Assembly (NCBI GenBank): GCA_030609125.1
Contig: JAUWCW010000120.1
Span: 1 to 6,369 of the forward strand
From: Candidatus Rokuibacteriota bacterium
GTDB taxonomy: Bacteria > JAUVQV01
Reading direction: 5' to 3'
Length of the DNA stretch: 6,369 nt
The notes under the pieces were generated by a model. It saw only the letters and a program-made list of their open reading frames with translations. It searched no databases and was not told where the DNA came from. Both the position numbers and the translations under genes were made by a program. Positions 1 to 6,369 of this stretch are shown piece after piece (the first letter of the stretch is position 1; each line of letters starts with the position of its first letter).

Positions 1-1
1 T

Positions 2-415
2 CTTCTCGGCGGCCGGGTGGCGGAGGAGCTCGTCTTTACCGACATCTCCACCGGCGCCCAGAACGACCTGCTGAGGGCCACCGACATCGCCCGCAGCATG
101 GTCACCGAGTACGGCATGAGCGACAGGCTGGGCCTGGTCACGTACATCAGGGAGCAGCAGGCGATCTTTCTTCCCACCGGCGCCCCGCCGCCGCCCGCGG
201 AGTACAGCGAGGAGACGGCGCAGGTGATAGACGCCGAGGTGTCCCGGATCGTTGCCGAGACACAGGGGCGGGTGAGGAAGATCCTGGGGGAGAAGAGGCA
301 GGAGCTCGAAGCCGTCGCCGGGGCTCTCCTCGAGAAGGAGAGCATCACCGGCGAGGAGCTGCGGGAGCTGCTGGGGCAAAGGGAAAGCCTTGACAGCGGC
401 TCCCCGAACCAATAA
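2..415 (+). CDS. ftsH: FtsH, ATP-dependent zinc metalloprotease (C-terminal part only)
   Basis: This is the 3' end of a gene that begins left of the window; the frame is open from base 2 to the TAA at 413-415, giving about 137 residues. FtsH is a membrane-anchored AAA+ hexameric protease that degrades misfolded membrane proteins and some regulators. The visible part is the end of the M41 peptidase domain: LLGGRVAEELVF, then ISTGAQNDLLRATDIAR and MVTEYGMSDRLG, all hallmark FtsH segments. The Asp of STGAQND (codon 65-67) corresponds to the third zinc ligand of the family; the HEXXH helix lies outside. A proline-rich stretch (GAPPPPAEYSEETA) sits where many homologues have a short LGR-type linker before the YSEETA helix. 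The tail after the last helix is short (about 13 residues). Its last codons also carry the promoter of the trp operon. The in-frame GTG at 17 is an internal codon, not a start. Confidence 0.95.
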   Translation, partial: LLGGRVAEELVFTDISTGAQNDLLRATDIARSMVTEYGMSDRLGLVTYIREQQAIFLPTGAPPPPAEYSEETAQVIDAEVSRIVAETQGRVRKILGEKRQELEAVAGALLEKESITGEELRELLGQRESLDSGSPNQ

Positions 416-418
416 AAT
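390..418 (+). promoter_or_regulatory. Sigma-70-type promoter of the trp operon, inside the ftsH 3' end
   Basis: The -35 box TTGACA (390-395) matches consensus perfectly. A 17-nt spacer (396-412) leads to TAAAAT (413-418), one mismatch from TATAAT. The -10 box contains the ftsH stop codon TAA. The AT-rich run AATAAAATAA stands out against GC-rich surroundings. A start site 7-8 nt past the -10 would fall near G426, only about 3 nt before the trpL ATG at 429; a start at A429 itself would make trpL fully leaderless. The boxes are read directly; their activity is inferred. Confidence 0.75.
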
Positions 419-428
419 AACCCCCGTT

Positions 429-497
429 ATGGAGATACGGCACACTCACAATTCCCGGAGCGCAGTTCTCTGGTCCTGGTCCTGGCGGTGCGCCTGA
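429..497 (+). CDS. trpL: Trp operon leader peptide (22 aa, three Trp codons)
   Basis: This short frame runs from ATG 429-431 to TGA 495-497. The peptide begins MEIRHTHNSR and ends LWSWSWRCA, with Trp codons at 471-473, 477-479 and 483-485 (residues 15, 17 and 19). Three Trp codons in 22, just ahead of alternative RNA hairpins and trpE, are the signature of an attenuation leader peptide: ribosome stalling at the Trp codons when charged tRNA-Trp is scarce prevents terminator formation. There is no Shine-Dalgarno-like sequence upstream (CCCCCGTT precedes the ATG), which fits the promoter prediction that the transcript starts within a few bases of the ATG. It begins 13 nt after the ftsH stop. No other ATG, GTG or TTG lies in frame between 429 and the Trp codons. 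Confidence 0.85.
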   Translation: MEIRHTHNSRSAVLWSWSWRCA

Positions 498-553
498 GGC
501 CGGCCCGTATCCCACAACACTGAAATAACAGAGCAAAGAGCCACGGGGAGGCC
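434..553 (+). promoter_or_regulatory. Trp attenuator switch: alternative 1:2 and 2:3 pairings
   Basis: Complementary segments read by eye form two exclusive structures. The 1:2 structure pairs GATACGG 434-440 with CCGTATC 505-511, CCGG 455-458 with CCGG 500-503, and GCGCA 460-464 with TGCGC 489-493; the Trp codons lie in its apical loop (465-488). The antiterminator 2:3 pairs GGCC 498-501 with GGCC 550-553 and CCCGT 504-508 with ACGGG 543-547, across a 2x2 internal loop. Segment 498-508 is shared by both, and 543-553 belongs to the 5' arm region of the terminator. A ribosome stalled at 471-485 would break 1:2 and free segment 2 for 2:3. A ribosome at the TGA (495-497) would cover segment 2 and allow 3:4. 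Folding energies were not calculated. Confidence 0.75.
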
Positions 554-586
554 GAAGGCGGCCGGTTCCGTGGCTTTTCGTCTTTT
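536..586 (+). terminator. Intrinsic terminator of the trp attenuator (3:4 hairpin)
   Basis: AGCCACGG (539-546) pairs perfectly with CCGTGGCT (568-575). The stem extends outward by G538-T576, A537-T577 and A536-T578, and inward by two G-T pairs (547-567, 548-566). A nested GC stem, 550-554 with 559-563, closes an AAGG loop. The T-rich tract TTTTCGTCTTTT (575-586) follows, interrupted by CG and C. It lies between the leader peptide and trpE, so it acts as the regulated terminator; it is also the first intrinsic terminator downstream of ftsH. Confidence 0.88.
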
Positions 587-653
587 CCCATGCTCAGCCG
601 AACCGGACCGCCGACGGTTTTTCCTCCGCAGGCCCGGAAAGGAGACGGAAAAC

Positions 654-2126
654 ATGTACTACCCGACCAAGGAGGCATTCAGGAAGAAATGCCGCCAGGG
701 GAATCTCATCCCCGTTGCCGCCGAGATCATGGCGGACCTGGAGACCCCTGTCTCGGCTTTTCTGAAACTCAACAGCCGGCCCTCCACATTCCTGCTGGAA
801 AGCGTCGAGGGTGAGACCGGCCACGGCCGCTACTCCTTCCTCGGCACCGGACCGAGGACCCTCTTTCGCGCAACGGGCAAGAGGGGGGAATTCTTCCGGG
901 ACGGCGTCTGGAAGGGGGACGAGATATCAGATCCCCTCATCCTTCTCGAGGAGGAGATGTCGCGCTACACCTTCGTCCCCGACGACCGGCTTCCGCCCTT
1001 CACCGGCGGGGCGGTGGGCTACCTCTCCTACGACGCGGTGCGGCACTACGAGCGTCTCCCCGACAGTCTCGGGGACGACCTGGGGCTGCCGGAGATGTAC
1101 TTCATGCTCACCGACACGCTCCTCGCCTTCGACCGGCAGACCCACAAGATCACCGTCATCGCCCTGGCGGAAGTCGACGGCAACCCGGACCAGGCCTACA
1201 GCCGGGCCGTGGCGAGGATCAACGAGATCATCGAGGCCCTGAGGCGTCCCGTCACGCAGGAGCAGGTCGGCTACCTCGGCCGGGGCGGCGGCTCCCGCGG
1301 GTTTCGCAGCAAGGTCTCTCAGGGCCGCTATCAGAAGATGGTGGAGCGCGCCCTGGAGTACATCCGCGCCGGCGATATCCTTCAGGGGGTCCTCTCCCTG
1401 CGGTTCGAGGCGCCCCTCTACGCCGACCCCTTCCAGGTCTACCGGGCCCTCAGGGTGCTCAACCCCTCCCCGTACATGTTCTACCTGAAGTTCGACGACT
1501 TCCACATTGCCGGCTCCTCGCCGGAGCTGATGGTGAAGAAGCTCGGCGACGAGGCGACGGTCCACCCCATCGCCGGCACCCGCCCGCGGGGCGCGGACAG
1601 CGCGGAGGATCGCGCCCTGGAGAAGGAGCTGCTGGGCGACGAGAAAGAGAACGCCGAGCACGTCATGCTCGTCGACCTGGGGCGCAACGACCTGGGCCGG
1701 GTCTGCGAGCCCGGGACGATAACCATCCCCGAGTACAAGCAGATCGACCGCTACTCCCACGTGATGCACATGGTTTCAACCGTCAAGGGAAAGCTCAAAG
1801 AGGGCAAGACGGCCTTCGACCTCATCCGGGCCACCTTTCCGGCGGGCACCGTCACCGGCGCTCCCAAGGTGAGAGCCATGGAGATCATCGAGGAGCTCGA
1901 GGCGCAGCGCCGGGGGATCTACTCCGGCATGGTGGGCTACTTCGACTACTCCGGCAATTTCGACTCGGCCATCACCATCCGAACGGTCGTCGCCCGGGAG
2001 GGGAGGGCCTACATCCAGGCCGGGGCGGGCGTCGTGGCCGACTCCGAGCCGGAGCGGGAATACCAGGAATGCAGGCACAAGGCGCAGGCCCTCTTCCGGG
2101 CCGTCGAAATGGCGCAGGGAGGGTGA
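654..2126 (+). CDS. trpE: Anthranilate synthase component I
   Basis: TrpE (490 aa) converts chorismate to anthranilate using ammonia delivered by the TrpG glutaminase, the first committed step of tryptophan synthesis in the cytoplasm. The start is ATG 654, preceded by AAAGGAG (638-644) at 9 nt; an upstream in-frame GTG at 570 lies inside the terminator and is rejected. The N-terminal regulatory domain has LLES (residues 47-50) and the later NPSPYM (270-275), the elements that bind feedback-inhibitory Trp in characterised TrpE. Catalytic-domain motifs are [38 protein letters not shown] (H372 matches the conserved catalytic-region His), [22 protein letters not shown]-type helix, GIYSGMVGY and [12 protein letters not shown]. 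Ala307 in PIAGTRPRG, rather than the Lys of PabB, favours TrpE over aminodeoxychorismate synthase. It ends 4 nt before trpGD. Confidence 0.97.
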   Translation: MYYPTKEAFRKKCRQGNLIPVAAEIMADLETPVSAFLKLNSRPSTFLLESVEGETGHGRYSFLGTGPRTLFRATGKRGEFFRDGVWKGDEISDPLILLEEEMSRYTFVPDDRLPPFTGGAVGYLSYDAVRHYERLPDSLGDDLGLPEMYFMLTDTLLAFDRQTHKITVIALAEVDGNPDQAYSRAVARINEIIEALRRPVTQEQVGYLGRGGGSRGFRSKVSQGRYQKMVERALEYIRAGDILQGVLSLRFEAPLYADPFQVYRALRVLNPSPYMFYLKFDDFHIAGSSPELMVKKLGDEATVHPIAGTRPRGADSAEDRALEKELLGDEKENAEHVMLVDLGRNDLGRVCEPGTITIPEYKQIDRYSHVMHMVSTVKGKLKEGKTAFDLIRATFPAGTVTGAPKVRAMEIIEELEAQRRGIYSGMVGYFDYSGNFDSAITIRTVVAREGRAYIQAGAGVVADSEPEREYQECRHKAQALFRAVEMAQGG

Positions 2127-2130
2127 TGAG

Positions 2131-3717
2131 ATGATACTGCTCATAGACAACTATGATTCCTTCACCTACAACCTCTACCAGTATCTCGAGGAACTGGGCC
2201 GGGAAGTGGCGGTCTACCGCAACGACGCCCTCGGTCTCGACACCGTCCGGGCCCTCAAGCCGGAGGCGATCGTCATCTCCCCCGGCCCGGGCATCCCGGA
2301 CCAGGCGGGCATCAGTCTCGACGTGATCCGGGAGTTCGGCGGCGAGATACCGATCCTCGGCGTCTGTCTCGGCATGCAGTGCATCGGCCAGGTCTACGGC
2401 GGCGCCATCGTCCGGGCCGACAATCTCATGCACGGCAAGGCCTCGATGATACGCCACGACGGCAAGACGATCTTTTCCGGCCTCGAGTCTCCCCTCGAGG
2501 TCGGCCGGTACCACTCCCTCGTCCTGGACCCCGATACCGTTCCGGACTGCCTCGAGATCTCCGCCACGTCCGACGACGGCGAGATCATGGCCCTGCGGCA
2601 CAAGGAACTTCCCGTCGAGGGCGTGCAGTTTCACCCCGAGTCCATCCTCACGCCCCAGGGCCGCACGCTCCTGCACAACTTCATCTCCGGCAGGGAGTCG
2701 GGAATGAAGATCAAGGAGGGGATAGGCGCCGTCATCTCCGGGAAGGACCTGAGCGAGGGGGAGGCGGAGGACATGATGCGCAGCATAATGTCCGGCCTTG
2801 CCACGCCGGCCCAGATAGCGGCCTTTCTCACGGGCCTGAGGCTCAAGGGCGAGACGGTGGAGGAGATCACCGGCTTCGCCCGGCTCATGCGCAGGAAGGT
2901 GACGAAGATCAAGCCTCCCGAGGGGATGCTGGTCGACACCTGCGGCACGGGGGGGGACCAATCGGGGTCCTTCAACATCTCCACCGCCGCCGCCTTCGTC
3001 GCCGCCGGGGCCGGGGTGAGAGTGGCCAAGCACGGCAACCGCTCCGTCTCCTCCAAGTGCGGCAGCGCCGACGTCCTGGCGGCGGCGGGCGTGAACATCA
3101 TGGCGCCGCCTCCCGTGGTTGAGAAGGCCCTGCGGGAAATCGGCATCGCCTTCTTTTTCGCGCCGCTCTTTCATCCCGCCATGAAGCACGCCATCGGGCC
3201 GCGGCGGGAGATCGGCATCCGCACGGTCTTCAACATTCTTGGACCCCTCTCGAACCCCGTCGGCGCCCACGCGCAGGTGCTGGGGGTCTACGACCCTGAT
3301 CTGACGGAGACCATGGCCCGCGTTCTCGGTGAGCTTGGCTCCGACTCGGCCTACGTCGTTCACGGCCTGGACGGCCTGGACGAGATCACCCTGACGACGA
3401 AGACGAAGATATCGTCCCTGAAAGACGGCAAGGTCGAGACTTTTTATCTTGCGCCGGAGGATCTCGGTCTCGAGCCCTGTGAGCCCGAAGCGCTCCTGGG
3501 GGGGGCGGCCAGAGAGAACGCCGAGACGATGAGAAGGATCTTCTCCGGGGAAAAGGGGCCCGTTCGAGACGTGGTTCTCCTCAACGCCGCAGCCACCCTT
3601 GTCGTCGCCGGCGAGGCGGCGGACCTGAAGGAAGGACTGGAGAGCGCCGCCCGCTCCGTCGAATCCGGAGCGGCCATGGAGAAGCTCGATGCGCTGGTGC
3701 GGGTCACGAATGAGTAG
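2131..3717 (+). CDS. trpGD: TrpGD fusion: anthranilate synthase glutaminase + anthranilate phosphoribosyltransferase
   Basis: This 528-aa bifunctional protein joins two domains. Residues 1 to about 190 are a class I glutamine amidotransferase (TrpG): [13 protein letters not shown] at the N-terminus, ISPGPGIP, the nucleophile Cys79 in GVCLGMQ, and His168/Glu170 in FHPES. It supplies ammonia to TrpE. Residues 192-528 (337 aa, normal length for free TrpD) are anthranilate phosphoribosyltransferase, which condenses anthranilate with PRPP. It shows CGTGGD (271-276), [15 protein letters not shown] (from K300), [10 protein letters not shown] with R358 at the anthranilate-site Arg position, NILGPLSNP and [17 protein letters not shown] (2116-2123) gives a good ribosome site 7 nt before ATG 2131. 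The two domains meet with almost no linker at Met192 (ATG 2704). A G8 run (2949-2956) in the GTGGD codons does not disturb the frame. The fusion is known from enteric bacteria and some others; the domains are usually separate genes. Confidence 0.96.
   Translation: MILLIDNYDSFTYNLYQYLEELGREVAVYRNDALGLDTVRALKPEAIVISPGPGIPDQAGISLDVIREFGGEIPILGVCLGMQCIGQVYGGAIVRADNLMHGKASMIRHDGKTIFSGLESPLEVGRYHSLVLDPDTVPDCLEISATSDDGEIMALRHKELPVEGVQFHPESILTPQGRTLLHNFISGRESGMKIKEGIGAVISGKDLSEGEAEDMMRSIMSGLATPAQIAAFLTGLRLKGETVEEITGFARLMRRKVTKIKPPEGMLVDTCGTGGDQSGSFNISTAAAFVAAGAGVRVAKHGNRSVSSKCGSADVLAAAGVNIMAPPPVVEKALREIGIAFFFAPLFHPAMKHAIGPRREIGIRTVFNILGPLSNPVGAHAQVLGVYDPDLTETMARVLGELGSDSAYVVHGLDGLDEITLTTKTKISSLKDGKVETFYLAPEDLGLEPCEPEALLGGAARENAETMRRIFSGEKGPVRDVVLLNAAATLVVAGEAADLKEGLESAARSVESGAAMEKLDALVRVTNE
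2692..2706 (+). promoter_or_regulatory. Possible internal ribosome-binding site and ATG at the TrpG/TrpD boundary
   Basis: AGGGAG (2692-2697) lies 6 nt before the in-frame ATG 2704-2706, which encodes Met192 exactly where stand-alone TrpD proteins start ([17 protein letters not shown]). It could be a relic of a separate trpD gene or a live site yielding free TrpD alongside the fusion. The sequence is seen; use of the site is unproven. Confidence 0.4.
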
Positions 3718-3750
3718 GCGGACGCCTCACCTCGGGCCTCTTTCCGGTTG

Positions 3751-3837
3751 CTCCCTCTCCCCTGATGGGAGAGGGCAGAGCCTGTCCTGAGCACTTCGGC
3801 TTTGCTCAGCACAGGCTCCGCCGAAGGAGTGAGGGGG
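3751..3837 (+). repeat. Composite palindromic intergenic repeat between trpGD and trpC (copy 1)
   Basis: This fills most of the 133-nt gap (3718-3850). The first hairpin is CCCTCTCCC (3753-3761) against GGGAGAGGG (3767-3775), a perfect 9-bp stem with a CTGAT loop. The second pairs AGCCTGT and CTGAGCA (3779-3785, 3787-3793) with TGCTCAG and ACAGGCT (3803-3809, 3811-3817), interrupted only by one C/C mismatch. It closes with GGAGTGAGGGGG. The outer parts match the shorter element at 4668-4702, so I read this as the same family with an inserted palindromic module. There is no T tract, so it is not an intrinsic terminator. Its final GAGGGGG (3831-3837) is the only SD-like sequence for trpC, at a long 13-nt spacing. 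Confidence 0.75.
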
Positions 3838-3850
3838 ACACGATAGACGC

Positions 3851-4693
3851 ATGAAACACACGTCGCTGACGGACTTTCTCGAGCGTATGCGCGCTCTCAA
3901 GGAAGAGGAGGTGCGCCTGCGCCTGGCGCGGCGCTCCGCCGCCGGGATGGAGAAACTGGCGGCGGAAAAGAAGGCCCCGCCCGACTTCACCGCCGCCCTT
4001 CAGCTGCCGTCGGGAGGGAAAGTCCGGCTCATCGCGGAGATGAAGAGGGCGTCCCCCTCGGCGGGAGTCATCAGGGAGGGCTTCGAGCCCCTCTACCTCG
4101 CGCGCAAGGTCGTCCAGGCCGGGGCATCGGCCGTGTCGGTCCTCACCGAGGAGAAGTTCTTCCAAGGCTCCCTCCAGGACCTGGCCCGGGTGGCGGCGGG
4201 CGTGCCGGCGCCGGTGATGCGCAAGGACTTCATCGTCGACACCTATCAGCTCCTCGAGGCGCGCGTGGCGGGGGCCGCGGCCTGTCTGCTCATCGTGGCC
4301 ATGGTTTCGCCGGCCGAACTCCGCCGTCTCATGAAAGACACCGCCGATCTCGGCATGGCCGCACTCGTCGAGACCCACGACCGCCGCGACGTGGAGACCG
4401 CCCTCGAAGCGGGCGCGCGCATCATCGGCATCAACAACCGCAATCTCAAGACCCTCCGGGTCGACACGGGCACCACCCTGGAGCTGAAAGAGCTCATACC
4501 CGGCGACAGGGTGATCGTGAGCGAGAGCGGGTACAGGAGCCGCGCCGACCTGCGGGTCCTCGAGGAGGCGGGGGTCCAGGCCGTTCTCATCGGGGAGGGG
4601 ATCATGCGCGCGGACGACGTGGGCGAAAAAGTGCGGGAACTCCTGGGAGAAGGACCGGGCAGACGCCCCCTCTCCCCCGAGGGGAGAGGGTAG
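3851..4693 (+). CDS. trpC: Indole-3-glycerol-phosphate synthase
   Basis: TrpC (280 aa) decarboxylates and cyclises CdRP to indole-3-glycerol phosphate, the substrate of tryptophan synthase. It is a TIM-barrel enzyme with the expected motifs in order: IAEMKRASPSAG (Glu63, Lys65), AVSVLTEEKFFQGSL, PVMRKDFIVDTYQ (Lys125), ALVETHD (Glu174), GINNRNL (Asn195) and VSESGY (Glu225, Ser226). These align with the catalytic Glu, two Lys, Glu, Asn and the Glu-Ser pair known from the family. It is separate from trpF, unlike the enteric TrpCF fusion. ATG 3851 is chosen because the N-terminal helix (SLTDFLERMRALKEEEV) fits the family; its ribosome site is weak. The last residues after ELLGEG (GPGRRPLSPEGRG) are odd: most are encoded by an intergenic-type repeat that also supplies the stop codon. 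The enzyme core is complete without them. Confidence 0.96.
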   Translation: MKHTSLTDFLERMRALKEEEVRLRLARRSAAGMEKLAAEKKAPPDFTAALQLPSGGKVRLIAEMKRASPSAGVIREGFEPLYLARKVVQAGASAVSVLTEEKFFQGSLQDLARVAAGVPAPVMRKDFIVDTYQLLEARVAGAAACLLIVAMVSPAELRRLMKDTADLGMAALVETHDRRDVETALEAGARIIGINNRNLKTLRVDTGTTLELKELIPGDRVIVSESGYRSRADLRVLEEAGVQAVLIGEGIMRADDVGEKVRELLGEGPGRRPLSPEGRG

Positions 4694-4702
4694 GGTGAGG
4701 GG
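4668..4702 (+). repeat. Short hairpin repeat forming the trpC/trpF junction (copy 2)
   Basis: CCCTCTCCCC (4668-4677) pairs with GGGGAGAGGG (4681-4690), a perfect 10-bp stem with a CGA loop, followed by TAGGGTGAGGGG. The CCCTCTCCC/GGGAGAGGG hairpin plus a GTGAGGGG end is shared with the element at 3751-3837. Here the repeat is coding: its left part encodes the TrpC tail PLSPEGRG, TAG 4691-4693 is the trpC stop, and GTG 4695-4697 is the trpF start. The 3' stem arm (GGGGAGAGGG) is also the only ribosome-binding sequence for trpF, so the hairpin could mask it until a ribosome finishing trpC opens it. Confidence 0.8.
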
Positions 4703-5315
4703 CTACAGGGCAAGGATAAAGATCTGCGGTTTGACGGACCCCGTCGACGCGGGGGTCGCGGTGGATCTGGGAGCGGACCTGCTGGGGTTCGTCTTTGCCC
4801 CCGGCCCCCGGCAGCTGCCGGTGGAGGAGGCCTTCAGGTTCTGGATGAGCCTCCCCCGGGGCGTGCCGAAAATCGGCGTCTTCAAGGACCAGCGGGAGGA
4901 GCAGGTGCGGAGCGTTCTCTCCGCTCTTTCCCTCGACTATCTTCAGTTTCATGGAAACGAGAGCCCGGAGTTCTGCCGCTCCTTCGGCCTCCCGGTGATC
5001 AGGGCCTGTTCGGCCAGGAGCGTGGAGGACCTGAAATTTCTCGATGGGTGGGGTTTTGCCGACCTTTTCCTCGTGGACCTGCCCAAGGAGGATGCCGGGG
5101 GGGTCCTGCCCCGCGATGTGGCCGAGGCGGCGGCGCACCTGGCGAAACCTACCCTCCTGGCGGGGGGGCTCGATCCGGAGAACGTGGGGGACCTGGTGCG
5201 GAGCGTGCGCCCTTACGGCGTCGACGTGGCCCGCGGGGTTGAGAGGGAACCGGGCAAGAAGGACCTTGGGAAGATGCGCCTCTTCATCGAGCGGGCGCGT
5301 GGAGTGGTAGAGTGA
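4695..5315 (+). CDS. trpF: Phosphoribosylanthranilate isomerase
   Basis: TrpF (206 aa, usual length) converts N-(5'-phosphoribosyl)anthranilate to CdRP by an Amadori rearrangement, between TrpD and TrpC. It is a TIM barrel with KICGLT at the N-terminus (catalytic Cys11), GFVFAPGPRQL, LQFHGNE, FLVDL (Asp128, the catalytic Asp position), LLAGGLDPENV and RPYGVDVARGVE. The start is GTG 4695, one base after the trpC stop; no closer ATG precedes KICGLT. Two conserved loops are unusual: the stretch after Asp128 reads AGGVLPRD where many homologues have GGTG-F-W, and DVARGVE replaces the common DVSSGVE of the phosphate-binding region. Both catalytic residues remain, so I infer a working enzyme. Tight coupling to trpC suggests coordinated production of two consecutive enzymes. 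Confidence 0.94.
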   Translation: MRGYRARIKICGLTDPVDAGVAVDLGADLLGFVFAPGPRQLPVEEAFRFWMSLPRGVPKIGVFKDQREEQVRSVLSALSLDYLQFHGNESPEFCRSFGLPVIRACSARSVEDLKFLDGWGFADLFLVDLPKEDAGGVLPRDVAEAAAHLAKPTLLAGGLDPENVGDLVRSVRPYGVDVARGVEREPGKKDLGKMRLFIERARGVVE

Positions 5316-5316
5316 G

Positions 5317-5367
5317 GGCTGTCATCCCGAGTGCTTCGGCTGTCATCCCGAGTGAAACGAGGGATCT
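5317..5367 (+). repeat. GTCATCCCGAGTG repeat in the trpF-trpB gap
   Basis: The 17-bp unit GGCTGTCATCCCGAGTG occurs twice, at 5317-5333 and 5338-5354, a 21-nt period with CTTC between. The second copy continues with AAACGAGGGATCT, so ATCCC (5345-5349) faces GGGAT (5361-5365) as a short inverted repeat with an 11-nt loop. The first copy looks like a truncated partner. It occupies most of the 78-nt gap, starts right after the trpF stop and ends before the trpB ribosome site GAGG (5381-5384). The form GTCATCCCGAGTGAAACGAGGGATCT resembles dispersed intergenic repeats I recall from other bacterial genomes; this was not searched. Confidence 0.75.
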
Positions 5368-5393
5368 GACGGGAACGATCGAGGGTTGAAACC

Positions 5394-6369
<976 letters not shown>

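Noticed and set aside
599-622. Second small hairpin (ACCG 607-610 with CGGT 615-618) followed by five T between the attenuator and trpE
   Set aside because: The stem has only 4-5 pairs; too weak for a terminator without further evidence.
570-653. Longer TrpE reading frame starting at GTG 570
   Set aside because: The extension overlaps the 3' arm of the attenuator terminator, encodes no family-like sequence, and ATG 654 has a good ribosome site at proper spacing.
416-653. T-box riboswitch or TRAP-binding repeats as alternative Trp control
   Set aside because: I see no T-box consensus and no series of spaced GAG/TAG triplets; the Trp-codon leader peptide explains the region.
2949-2956. Programmed frameshift at the G8 run in trpGD
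   Set aside because: The frame continues correctly through the conserved GTGGD motif; the run is explained by GGC/GGG glycine codons.
1972-3363. 463-codon open frame on the - strand across trpE and trpGD (also a 280-codon one at 927-1769)
   Set aside because: Composition is a by-product of high-GC coding on the other strand; no recognisable motif, and both lie opposite well-supported genes.
3753-3817. Intrinsic terminator after trpGD
   Set aside because: Strong hairpins but no T tract after either, and the operon genes continue downstream on the same strand.
5317-5354. Start of a CRISPR array
   Set aside because: Only two 17-bp units separated by 4 nt, with no spacer-sized intervals.

Overview
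The window is a high-GC stretch (I estimate about 65% G+C by eye) carrying the end of an ftsH protease gene and most of a tryptophan biosynthesis operon, all on the + strand. The order is ftsH (3' end) - trpL leader/attenuator - trpE - trpGD fusion - trpC - trpF - trpB (cut by the right edge); trpA would be expected next but lies outside. Protein motifs, the ftsH neighbour and the short GC-rich intergenic repeats suggest a Gram-negative bacterium, perhaps of the Desulfobacterota/'deltaproteobacterial' kind. That placement is inference and weak.

Positions 1-653 hold the control region. A promoter with a perfect TTGACA box lies inside the last codons of ftsH, and its -10 box (TAAAAT) contains the ftsH stop codon. 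Only about 10 bases downstream starts an unlisted 22-codon leader gene, trpL, whose peptide ends LWSWSWRCA with three Trp codons. It is followed by mutually exclusive RNA pairings (1:2, 2:3, 3:4) and an intrinsic terminator. This is classical ribosome-mediated attenuation. The predicted start site leaves trpL with almost no 5' untranslated region, so it is probably translated leaderless.

Positions 654-6369 hold the enzymes. TrpE and the TrpG half of TrpGD make anthranilate from chorismate and glutamine. The TrpD half adds phosphoribosyl from PRPP, TrpF isomerises phosphoribosylanthranilate, TrpC closes the indole ring and TrpB (with TrpA) makes tryptophan. trpE and trpGD are 4 nt apart and trpC and trpF 1 nt apart. 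The GD fusion has essentially no linker and keeps an SD-like sequence and Met codon at the old gene boundary.

The three junctions downstream of trpGD each contain a short repeat. Two (trpGD-trpC and trpC-trpF) belong to the same CCCTCTCCC/GGGAGAGGG hairpin family. The second copy encodes the TrpC C-terminal tail and stop and also supplies the trpF ribosome-binding region and GTG start. The trpF-trpB gap holds a different GTCATCCCGAGTG repeat.

I see no wholly new system. The most noteworthy points are the leaderless-type attenuator embedded in the ftsH tail and the repeat that forms a gene junction.
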